From an uncultured Clostridia bacterium (GTDB lineage Bacteria > Bacillota > Clostridia > Oscillospirales > CAG-272), in the NCBI GenBank assembly GCA_947652805.1, contig CANTEM010000011.1, forward strand, positions 1 through 18,420: a DNA stretch of 18,420 bases. The letters are read 5' to 3'. A program made the position numbers and the translations under genes. Every line of letters starts with the position of its first letter. The stretch's first letter is position 1. Positions 1-6,561 of the stretch are shown piece by piece. The notes beneath the pieces were generated by a model. The model was given only the letters and a program-made list of their open reading frames with translations. It was not told the origin of the DNA and did not search any database.

Positions 1-417
1 GGAATCATTCTTTTCAATGCGATATTCTTATGTAGGCTTGCTTCCTATATTCTGATAGATCTTATGTCTGGAACGGCTTTTGTATTTTTTATTTTGATGA
101 TTGTTTTCATGATAAAAGCACCGGCAACGGATCAAAACAGTATTTTTGGGATCAGAGCACCGATAACTTTGAACCACAAAGAGGTCTGGAATAGAACCCA
201 CCGGTTTTTATCCATAATCATAGCGGGATGTTTGCCGGCAAGCTTTCTTCTGATTTTCTTCTGGTGCAATTGGGGGCGCTTTTGGAGCAGTGCGGCGCTT
301 GTTATCCTTCCTCTCTCCAGCAGTTCGATTTATGCGAGCATAATCGGACGGCCGTATGAAAGAGCCGAAGCAGAAGCACGTGAGAAACAAATCCGAAATG
401 AGCAAGGGTACAGATGA
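1..417 (+). CDS. SdpI-family-like membrane protein, 5' end outside the window
   Basis: This is the C-terminal part of a small integral membrane protein. The frame is open from base 1, and no Shine-Dalgarno sequence precedes the ATG at 64, so the true start probably lies upstream of the window; 64 is only the first internal ATG. Counted from that ATG there is a hydrophobic segment at residues 5-17, then GIRAPITLNHKEVW at 29-42. That stretch resembles the G-x-R-(T/A)-P-x-(T/S)-L...E-x-W signature I know from SdpI/YhfL-type proteins. Two more hydrophobic helices follow at about 48-68 and 74-92, and the tail is charged. The B. subtilis SdpI prototype confers immunity to the SdpC toxin, but many members have no known toxin partner, and no sdpC- or sdpR-like gene is visible here. 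The family call rests on one motif plus topology, so it is moderate. Confidence 0.55.
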   Translation, partial: GIILFNAIFLCRLASYILIDLMSGTAFVFFILMIVFMIKAPATDQNSIFGIRAPITLNHKEVWNRTHRFLSIIIAGCLPASFLLIFFWCNWGRFWSSAALVILPLSSSSIYASIIGRPYERAEAEAREKQIRNEQGYR

Positions 418-429
418 TTTTATTAGGAA

Positions 430-460
430 TTGATTCAAATACATGTACAGTTACTTATAT
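430..460 (+). promoter_or_regulatory. Weak candidate promoter for cinA-dxs
   Basis: A TTGATT box at 430-435 is followed by a TTATAT box at 455-460 with a 19-nt spacer. The spacing is longer than ideal. It is offered only because the cinA-dxs pair needs a promoter in this 93-nt AT-rich gap. Confidence 0.25.
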
Positions 461-510
461 GAATAGAAGCATGCAAAAAATATCCGTATATGGGAAAGTG
501 TAACAATAAA

Positions 511-1803
511 ATGCAAATGAGTATTTCTGCTGAAATTATCTCCGTGGGAACGGAGCTCCTTCTGGGAGATATCACCAATACAAACACCGCATACCTTGCC
601 CGCCGTCTGGCGGTGCTCGGTATCCCCCTTTACCGGCAGACGGTGGTGGGCGATAACGCCCCCCGTCTCATTCAGGCGCTGGAGGAAGCGTACAGCCGCA
701 GCAATCTGGTAATCCTCACTGGAGGACTGGGTCCTACCTGCGACGATATTACCAAAGAAACGGTGGCGGAGTACTTTTCCCTCCCCATGGAGGAGGATGC
801 GCCCACCCGCAGCGCCATAGAGTCCTATTTTCATGCACAAGGACGTTCCTTTACGGAAAATAATCTGAAGCAGTGTCTGGTGCCTGCCGGCGCAACGGTG
901 TTTACCAATAGCTGGGGAACCGCTCCCGGAATCGGGATCGAGCAGGACGGAAAATATGCAGTGCTCCTGCCGGGACCACCCCATGAATTGAAGCTGATGT
1001 TTGAAGAAACGGTGCTGCCCTGGCTTTCCCGGCTGTCGCCTTATACGATCTATTCCCTGAATCTGCACCTTTCCGGGATCGGAGAGGGTGCGGCGGAGGC
1101 GATTCTCCGGGATATGATGGATGCGGGGGAGAATCCCACCATTGCTCCTTACGCGGGAGAGGATGATGTACGCATCCGGATCAGCGCCCGGGCGGAAAAT
1201 GAGACGGAAGCCCGGAAAATGTGCGAAGAGACGGCCCGGAAAATTTGGGAAACCCCGGCTGGAAAATATATTTATGCCTGCACAGATACCCCGGAAGGGG
1301 CTACGGCAGTGGTGGAGAGAGCCCTTCTTGCCCTGCTTGCCCAGCGGGGACTTACCTTCGGTGCGGCGGAATCCTGCACAGGCGGCACGGTGTGTCAGCG
1401 GATCACTGCACTGCCCGGCGCGTCCGCTGTTTTGCAGGGAGGAATCGTATCCTATTCCAATACCGTAAAGGCACAGGTTCTGGGTGTGGAGCAGAAGATT
1501 TTGGATACCTTCGGCGCTGTGTCGGAGGAATGTGCCGCAAAAATGGCAGAGGGTGCCCTGAACAGCCTTGGCTGTGACGTTGCCGTATCTGTCACCGGCA
1601 TCGCCGGTCCGGACGGAGGTACGCCGGAAAAACCGGTGGGCACCGTTTGCTTTGCCGTGTCCTTGGCAGGGGGAGAAACGGTCTCCTGTACGGAGCATTA
1701 CCGCAGCGGACTGACCCGGGAGCGAATCCGCCGGCTTGCTTCCACAAAGGCAATGCAGCTTGCGATTGCCGCAGTAAAAGGAACGGGAGCCGGAGAGGCA
1801 TGA
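511..1803 (+). CDS. cinA: CinA-family protein (competence/damage-inducible; NMN amidohydrolase type)
   Basis: CinA proteins combine an N-terminal molybdopterin-binding-like (COG1058) domain with a C-terminal nicotinamide-nucleotide amidase domain, which returns NMN to NAD synthesis. The N-terminal domain opens with AEIISVGTELLLGDITNTN and carries LTGGLGPTCDD, both classic CinA motifs. The C-terminal domain contains GAAESCTGGTVCQRIT and SVTGIAGPDGGTPEKPVGTV, matching the catalytic amidase core. The length of about 430 residues is normal for a full two-domain CinA. Three in-frame ATGs compete (490, 511, 517). None has a strong ribosome site; GGAAAG at 493-498 best fits 511. The stop overlaps the dxs start as ATGA, so the two genes are translationally coupled. 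Some CinA proteins are linked to competence or RecA, but no such partner is visible here. Confidence 0.93.
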   Translation: MQMSISAEIISVGTELLLGDITNTNTAYLARRLAVLGIPLYRQTVVGDNAPRLIQALEEAYSRSNLVILTGGLGPTCDDITKETVAEYFSLPMEEDAPTRSAIESYFHAQGRSFTENNLKQCLVPAGATVFTNSWGTAPGIGIEQDGKYAVLLPGPPHELKLMFEETVLPWLSRLSPYTIYSLNLHLSGIGEGAAEAILRDMMDAGENPTIAPYAGEDDVRIRISARAENETEARKMCEETARKIWETPAGKYIYACTDTPEGATAVVERALLALLAQRGLTFGAAESCTGGTVCQRITALPGASAVLQGGIVSYSNTVKAQVLGVEQKILDTFGAVSEECAAKMAEGALNSLGCDVAVSVTGIAGPDGGTPEKPVGTVCFAVSLAGGETVSCTEHYRSGLTRERIRRLASTKAMQLAIAAVKGTGAGEA

Positions 1804-3653
1804 AATTATTAGAGCAAATTCAAAGCCCTGGCGATTTGCAGGATATGAAGGGTGCGGAGCTGGACGCCCTTGCGGCGGAGATCCGGGAAAAAATTCTGTC
1901 CTGTGTGTCGGAAACGGAAGGACATCTTGCGTCCAATTTGGGCATGGTAGAAGCAACGATTGCCCTGCACCGTGCGTTCGACAGCCCCCAGGATGCAATT
2001 GTATTCGATGTGGGACATCAGGCATATGCCCATAAGCTGCTTACGGGCAGATACAAGGAGTTTGACACCATTCGCCAATTCGGAGGAATATCTGGCTTCA
2101 CCAACCGGGAGGAAAGCGATCACGATGTGCTGACCGCCGGACACAGCGGCAGCGCCCTGCCGACAGCGCTGGGAATTGCCCGGGCAGCGGCAATGGAAGG
2201 CTCGGACCGGTATGCGGTGGCAGTGGTTGGAGACGGATCCTTTACAAACGGTATGGTATATGAAACCCTCAACTGCTGTGCGGATGAGGGACTGCGGCTG
2301 ATCATCCTCCTCAATGACAATGAAATGTCCATATCCAAAAATGTGGGGGGGATATCCCGGTATTTTTCCCGGATGCGCACTTCACGGCGGTATTTTGCAT
2401 TCAAACGGCGTTTGCAGGCGGGGCTGCGCAAGCTGCCCTATGCCGGGGAAGCCATGATCATGGGGGCGTACCATATAAAAGAGTTTTTCAAACGTCTTAT
2501 CATGAAAACCAATATGTTTGAAAATATGGGACTGTATTATTTGGGTCCTGTAGACGGCAACGACGAGGAAAAAATCGAGCTGCTGCTCCGGGAAGCAAAA
2601 ACAAAAGATCGCTGCACGCTGATTCATATGATCACGCTGAAAGGGAAGGGGTACGCCCCGGCTGAGGAGCATCCGGCCCAGTATCATTTTGCCGGTGGCT
2701 TTGATTTGCATAAAGGTGTATGCACTCCGCCCAGCCGGACCTTTTCTTCCGTATTCGGCAGTCATATGTGCGCGCTAGCTCTGAAAAATCCCAAAATAGC
2801 GGCGGTGACCGCCGCTATGGATAAGGGAACAGGACTGACCAATTTCAAGCAGATTTTCCCGGATCGGTTTTTTGATATGGGAATCGCGGAGGAAGCGGCG
2901 GCGACCTTCACCGCAGGACTTGCTATTGGCGGCAGCGTGCCGGTGTACGCCGTATATTCCACCTTTCTCCAACGGGCGTTTGATCAGCTTTGCGAGGATA
3001 TTGCTATGCAGGGAATCCACGCAGTGATCGCCATTGACCGGGCAGGGATCGTCCCCGGAGATGGAATTACCCATCAGGGTGTTTATGATGTGTCTCTGCT
3101 GTCCTCCATTCCCGGAGTGACCCTGTACGCGCCGGAAACCTATGGAGAATTGAAAGCTTGTCTGGAACGGTGTATCGCCGGAAAGGGACTGTGCGCGCTC
3201 CGCTATCCGAAAGGGGAAGTGGCGGATTACGACAGAACCAGGTTCCTGCCTATGGCCGGGGATATGGCGGCTACAGATACTGGGGATGCGGACGCGGTGA
3301 TTCTTACATACGGACGGCTTACTCATCATGCTTCTCTCGCCGCGTCGCAGCTGGCGGATCGGTATAAGGTACGGATTGTAAAGATGCTTCGGGTACTGCC
3401 TCTGGAGCTCGGGCAGATCGCGGCTTTGTGCAAAGATGCATCTTTGGTATATGTGCTGGAGGAAAGTGTCCGCAGCGGTGGTGTGGGCGAGGCGGTGGCG
3501 GCATATTTTGCCGGACAGGGCACGTCAGTGCCTGTACATATCCGGTGCGTGGAAGAATTTTTGCCCCATGGAGATTTGCAAAGTCTGTTTCGCCTGTGCG
3601 GTTTTCTGCCTGAACAGATCGCAGAGGAGATTGCAAGTCTGCTTGCCCCGTGA
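1800..3653 (+). CDS. dxs: 1-deoxy-D-xylulose-5-phosphate synthase
   Basis: DXS condenses pyruvate and glyceraldehyde-3-phosphate, using thiamine diphosphate, in the first step of the MEP isoprenoid pathway. It also feeds thiamine and pyridoxal synthesis. The 617 residues are the normal family length. Visible signatures are GHLASNLG (His42) near the N-terminus, DVGHQAYAHKLLTGR, the TAGHSGSALPTALG stretch, and the thiamine-diphosphate motif VGDGSFTNGMVYETLN (GDG at 144-146) with ILLNDNEMSIS. The C-terminal half has IAEEAA and DRAGIVPGDGITHQG. The ATG at 1800 is chosen because it overlaps the cinA stop (ATGA) and has GGAGAGG just upstream; the in-frame extension back to 1647 only runs through cinA. 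The C-terminal transketolase domain is complete. Pairing with cinA appears incidental, with no shared pathway evident. Confidence 0.96.
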   Translation: MKLLEQIQSPGDLQDMKGAELDALAAEIREKILSCVSETEGHLASNLGMVEATIALHRAFDSPQDAIVFDVGHQAYAHKLLTGRYKEFDTIRQFGGISGFTNREESDHDVLTAGHSGSALPTALGIARAAAMEGSDRYAVAVVGDGSFTNGMVYETLNCCADEGLRLIILLNDNEMSISKNVGGISRYFSRMRTSRRYFAFKRRLQAGLRKLPYAGEAMIMGAYHIKEFFKRLIMKTNMFENMGLYYLGPVDGNDEEKIELLLREAKTKDRCTLIHMITLKGKGYAPAEEHPAQYHFAGGFDLHKGVCTPPSRTFSSVFGSHMCALALKNPKIAAVTAAMDKGTGLTNFKQIFPDRFFDMGIAEEAAATFTAGLAIGGSVPVYAVYSTFLQRAFDQLCEDIAMQGIHAVIAIDRAGIVPGDGITHQGVYDVSLLSSIPGVTLYAPETYGELKACLERCIAGKGLCALRYPKGEVADYDRTRFLPMAGDMAATDTGDADAVILTYGRLTHHASLAASQLADRYKVRIVKMLRVLPLELGQIAALCKDASLVYVLEESVRSGGVGEAVAAYFAGQGTSVPVHIRCVEEFLPHGDLQSLFRLCGFLPEQIAEEIASLLAP

Positions 3654-3711
3654 AATTTGCAAGTCTGCTATAGTCATCCGTCAAATGGGAGTTTTTAGAA
3701 AGGCGTTATCC

Positions 3712-3963
3712 AAGGCTCCCTTGTGAGAAGTCTTAACCGAATAAAAAAGCCTCCCCCCAGCAAAGGGAGGTGTCGCCAAGCGAAGCGACAGCGACGGAGG
3801 GATTGTAAAGCTATCGTTTGCAGCATCTGCAAATCGGCAATATCGCTAAGACAATCCCCCCGAGTTTTGCTACGCAAAACCCACCCCCCTTTGCACAAGG
3901 GGGCGTAACAATGAGAGCACCATAGGATCCGCATCGCGGCTCCAGCTGGGGAAAGGCTTTTGG
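3712..3963. repeat. Intergenic hairpin repeat, copy A
   Basis: This composite repeat fills most of the 460-bp gap between dxs and the next gene. It starts with AAGGCTCCCTTGTG, contains CCTCCCCCCAGCAAAGGGAGG, then an AT-richer centre. A second CCCCCTTTGCACAAGGGGG block follows, then the 19-nt GGATCC-stem-GGCTCC module at 3925-3943, and it ends in GGGGAAAGGCTTTT. Bases 3743-3843 recur in inverted orientation in copy B (6303-6405), differing only by two single-base insertions. Short frames inside it on both strands have no ribosome sites and are not genes. I infer a MITE-like or REP-like element; no transposase is seen. Confidence 0.85.
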
Positions 3964-4033
3964 TTGGGTTAGAGCCGCCAGCGGATTCTTACAAGGTAGC
4001 CTTTTCGGAGATACAAGATACAATTCTCTAAAA

Positions 4034-4065
4034 TTTTGCATAATTGTCGTTGACATAATGCAAAA
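4034..4065. promoter_or_regulatory. Inverted repeat straddling the -35 box (candidate operator)
   Basis: TTTTGCAT at 4034-4041 and ATGCAAAA at 4058-4065 form perfect 8-bp arms separated by 16 bp. The -35 box at 4050-4055 lies between the arms. The position suits a repressor operator controlling the downstream enzyme; the regulator is unknown. Confidence 0.45.
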
Positions 4066-4078
4066 CATGGATTATACT
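4050..4078 (+). promoter_or_regulatory. Sigma-A promoter of the Re-citrate-synthase-like gene
   Basis: A perfect -35 box TTGACA (4050-4055) is followed after 17 bp by TATACT (4073-4078), 36 bp before the start codon. Confidence 0.85.
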
Positions 4079-4113
4079 GTAAACAAGCTCTGACAATATG
4101 CAGGAGGAATACC

Positions 4114-5556
4114 GTGCAAAAAGAAACAAAAAGAAGAACAAAACGGTTTCATGATATAAACGGCGACCGGGACGGCAAAATCGAGTTTTCGGAAACCACC
4201 AATCTGATCGAGCAAAGCGTACATCACTATTCTTTGCAGGATCGGGAAACCCCGTATCTGTACCGGCAGCTGTACAGCTATGACGCGGTGCCCCGGGTTT
4301 CCTTCAACCACCGGTATGTTCCTATGAATATGCCGGATGAAATCTGGATCACAGACACCACTTTCCGGGATGGACAGCAGTCCCGCGCTCCCTTTACGGT
4401 AGATCAGATCGTGGATCTGTTCACCATGCTCCATAAGCTGGGCGGTCCCAAGGGAATCATCCGGCAGACGGAATTTTTCGTGTATACGGAAAAGGATCGG
4501 GAGGCGCTGGCGCGCTGTATGGATCTGGGTTACGAATTTCCCGAGATCACCAGCTGGATTCGCGCGTCTACCCAGGATTTTCAGCTTGTGAAAAGTCTGG
4601 GTATCAAGGAAACAGGCGTGCTGGTTTCCTGTAGTGATTACCATATTTATAATAAAATGGGACTCACCCGTGCCAAAGCAATGGACAAGTATCTGGGCGT
4701 GGTCCAGGAAATTCTGGATATGGGTATCCGTCCCCGGTGCCACTTTGAGGACATCACCAGAGCCGATTTCTATGGGTTTGTAGTGCCCTTTGCAAACGAA
4801 CTGCGCAAGCTTGGAGAGGAAGCGGGCATTCCCGTAAAAATCCGTGCCTGTGACACCATGGGCTACGGGGTCACATACCACGGCGCAGCGCTGCCTCGGA
4901 GCGTTTCCGGAATCATATACGGACTGATGCACTATGCCGGCATTGATTCGTCCATGCTGGAATGGCACGGTCACAACGATTTTTATAAAGTAGTGCCCAA
5001 CGCGGCAACTGCATGGCTGTACGGCGCGTCCGGCGTAAACTGCTCCCTTCTTGGAATCGGGGAACGCACCGGCAACTGTCCGCTGGAGGCAATGGTCATG
5101 GAATATGCTTCCCTGCGGGGTACCCTGGACGGAATGGATCCTACGGTGATCACGGAAATTGCCCGGTATTTTGAAAATCAGATCGGGTACGAAATCCCGC
5201 CCCGCACGCCCTTTGTGGGACACGATTTCAATGTTACCCGTGCGGGAATCCACGCGGACGGACTGCTTAAGGATGAGGAAATTTACAATATATTCAATAC
5301 GGAACTGATTCTGAACCGTCCCGCTTCTGTGGCGATTGATGCCCACAGTGGACTTGCCGGCATCGCTCACTGGCTCAATGCCCAGCTTGCAGAAAAGGGA
5401 ATCGACAAAACCTACGGCAAACGCAGCAGTGCGGTTATGAAAATCAAGGAAATGGTAGACGCCCAGTATGCTGCCGGACGGAACACTACCATGAGCGATG
5501 CGGAGCTTGGTGAAATGGTGCGGCAGGTGATTCCCGGACTGGCAGATCGGTTTTAA
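4114..5556 (+). CDS. DRE-TIM metallolyase: Re-citrate synthase / isopropylmalate-synthase-like
   Basis: Members of this family condense acetyl-CoA with a 2-oxoacid. Recognisable parts are the barrel opening ITDTTFRDGQQ (79-89), the metal-binding HGHND (285-289), and GIGERTGN (315-322), followed by GHDFNVTRAGIHADGLLKDEE. At 480 residues there is no obvious room for the C-terminal leucine-sensing domain of LeuA. The subgroup features (LYRQLYSYDAVPR, DTTFRDGQQSRAPF, GIIRQTEFF) match what I recall of clostridial Re-citrate synthases, which make citrate for glutamate synthesis in anaerobes lacking the usual Si enzyme; homocitrate or isopropylmalate synthase cannot be excluded. The start is GTG at 4114 with AGGAGG at 4102-4107; the nearby ATG at 4098 is out of frame. 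Unusually, residues 16-27 form an EF-hand-like loop (N-G-D-R-D-G-K-I-E-F-S-E). The gene appears monocistronic. Confidence 0.85.
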   Translation: MQKETKRRTKRFHDINGDRDGKIEFSETTNLIEQSVHHYSLQDRETPYLYRQLYSYDAVPRVSFNHRYVPMNMPDEIWITDTTFRDGQQSRAPFTVDQIVDLFTMLHKLGGPKGIIRQTEFFVYTEKDREALARCMDLGYEFPEITSWIRASTQDFQLVKSLGIKETGVLVSCSDYHIYNKMGLTRAKAMDKYLGVVQEILDMGIRPRCHFEDITRADFYGFVVPFANELRKLGEEAGIPVKIRACDTMGYGVTYHGAALPRSVSGIIYGLMHYAGIDSSMLEWHGHNDFYKVVPNAATAWLYGASGVNCSLLGIGERTGNCPLEAMVMEYASLRGTLDGMDPTVITEIARYFENQIGYEIPPRTPFVGHDFNVTRAGIHADGLLKDEEIYNIFNTELILNRPASVAIDAHSGLAGIAHWLNAQLAEKGIDKTYGKRSSAVMKIKEMVDAQYAAGRNTTMSDAELGEMVRQVIPGLADRF

Positions 5557-5597
5557 GGGAGCTTTTCCAGAATTTTTCTGAAAAAAGAAAATTTCTA

Positions 5598-5626
5598 TTG
5601 CATTTTGCTCTGTACCGTGCTATAAT
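5598..5626 (+). promoter_or_regulatory. Sigma-A promoter of secG
   Basis: TTGCAT at 5598-5603 and a perfect TATAAT at 5621-5626 are separated by 17 bp, in an AT-rich gap 67 bp before the secG start codon. Confidence 0.75.
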
Positions 5627-5692
5627 ACATAGGCGTTCTATCTGAACTGAACCTATTATTTGTTTTTATATAGAAAGAAGAGGAGAGGCAAA

Positions 5693-6121
5693 ATGACAAC
5701 AGCACAGCTTGTAATTGGCATTATTCTGATCGTATTTGCTGTTTTTCTGGTAATCGCAGTATTGCTCCAGCAGGGCAAGGCGCACAATCTTTCCGGTACT
5801 ATTGCCGGGGGCGCGGAGACTTTCTTCGGAAAATCCAAAGCACAGACGATCAATAAAAAACTTTCTATTCTGACAACAGTGGTTTCTATTATTTTCGTGT
5901 TATTGGTATGCTCCGTTTACGTGATGCAGGATACCGGCAAGGCTTCTGACTTCAACAGCTTCTGGGGTATGGTATTCGGTGAAAACGAGGACGAAGATGC
6001 CCACGATCACGATCATGCAGAGGATACAACCGCGGCTGATGAAACAACTGCCGCTGACGATACCACAACAGCGGACGATACCACCGCTGATGCAGAAACT
6101 ACCATTGATGCTGCGGAATAA
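5693..6121 (+). CDS. secG: SecG-type protein translocase subunit with long acidic C-terminal tail
   Basis: SecG assists the SecYEG channel in protein export across the cytoplasmic membrane. Residues 6-25 form the first transmembrane helix, followed by the family hallmark LLQQGKAHNLSGTIAGGAETFFGKSKA (24-50) and a second helix at about 59-78 that ends in YVM. The start ATG at 5693 has AGGAGAGG at 5681-5688. A typical SecG is about 75-80 residues, so the core stops near residue 82. The remaining 60 residues are a low-complexity tail: NEDEDAHDHDHAED followed by runs of Thr, Ala and Asp. The tail is in frame, ends at a normal stop and is followed by a terminator, so it does not look like a frameshift artefact. 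Its role is unknown; metal binding or a nascent-chain contact is possible. Confidence 0.92.
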   Translation: MTTAQLVIGIILIVFAVFLVIAVLLQQGKAHNLSGTIAGGAETFFGKSKAQTINKKLSILTTVVSIIFVLLVCSVYVMQDTGKASDFNSFWGMVFGENEDEDAHDHDHAEDTTAADETTAADDTTTADDTTADAETTIDAAE

Positions 6122-6143
6122 GGGAATAAAAAGAATACGATTG

Positions 6144-6179
6144 TACAGCGTCTTTCTGCGGAAAGACGCTGTATTTGTT
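6144..6179 (+). terminator. Rho-independent terminator after secG
   Basis: A perfect 13-bp stem (TACAGCGTCTTTC, loop TGCG, GAAAGACGCTGTA; 6144-6173) is followed by TTTGTT, 22 bp downstream of the secG stop. Confidence 0.85.
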
Positions 6180-6191
6180 ATGCAGAAAAAC

Positions 6192-6449
6192 AAAAAGGCT
6201 CCCTTGTGCAAAGTTGATGTACGGTTCCGCCCAAATAAGAAGGCTCCCCCCAGCAAAGGGAGCTGTCACAGCTTTGCTGTGACTAAGGGATTGTTTATCA
6301 CTATATTGCCGATTTGCAGATGCTGCAAAACGATAGCTTTACAATCCCTCCGTCGCTGTCGCTTCGCTTGGCGACACCTCCCTTTGCTGGGGGGGAGGCT
6401 TTTTTGTTGTGCTGGAGCTACCAGCAGATCCGGCTGGGGGGAGCCTTTT
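6192..6449. repeat. Intergenic hairpin repeat, copy B
   Basis: The copy opens with AAAAAGGCTCCCTTGTGC. It continues through GGCTCCCCCCAGCAAAGGGAGC and the hairpin GTCACAGCTTTGCTGTGAC, then GGGATTGTTT, then the 103-base stretch 6303-6405 that is the inverted counterpart of 3743-3843 in copy A. It ends in GGGGGGAGCCTTTT. A long plus-strand frame runs from secG through this repeat (5979-6527), but it has no ribosome site and is not a gene. With the promoter region it accounts for the whole 440-bp gap between secG and the next gene. Confidence 0.85.
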
Positions 6450-6495
6450 CATTTGTACAAATTCCTATGTGCCCCAACAAAGAATCGGACAAATC

Positions 6496-6525
6496 TTGAC
6501 TTTATACCGCAGAATGTGGTAAACT
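6496..6525 (+). promoter_or_regulatory. Sigma-A promoter of the DUF5107-like/EamA operon
   Basis: TTGACT (6496-6501) and TAAACT (6520-6525) are separated by 18 bp, with the start codon 36 bp further on. Confidence 0.65.
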
Positions 6526-6533
6526 GACCACAT
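6514..6533. promoter_or_regulatory. Palindrome over the -10 box (candidate operator)
   Basis: ATGTGGT at 6514-6520 and ACCACAT at 6527-6533 are perfect 7-bp arms around AAACTG. They cover the -10 box completely, a classic repressor position. The regulator is unknown. Confidence 0.5.
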
Positions 6534-6561
6534 ATTGTACACGACAAAGGAGCAAGTGCAG

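Noticed and set aside
451..2025. 524-codon minus-strand frame opposite cinA and the dxs start
   Set aside because: It is antisense to two well-recognised enzymes, has no ribosome site and its translation shows no domain. It is an artefact of the GC-rich codon use.
3712..3963. CRISPR array or transfer RNA as an explanation for the repeated hairpins
   Set aside because: There is no regular repeat-spacer spacing, no cas genes and no cloverleaf. The copies are scattered singly between genes.
3695..4068. Short frames on both strands between dxs and the Re-citrate-synthase-like gene
   Set aside because: They consist of repeat copy A sequence and lack start signals.
5562..5587. Possible terminator after the Re-citrate-synthase-like gene (CTTTTCCAGAA...TTCTGAAAAAAG)
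   Set aside because: The stem is short, AT-rich and mismatched, and no T-tract follows on the plus strand.
5979..6527. 182-codon plus-strand frame through the secG tail and repeat copy B
   Set aside because: It begins inside secG in another frame, crosses the secG terminator and reads through hairpin repeat DNA. The same pseudo-peptide (SLRRCRFAWRHLPLLGG) also appears from repeat copy A.
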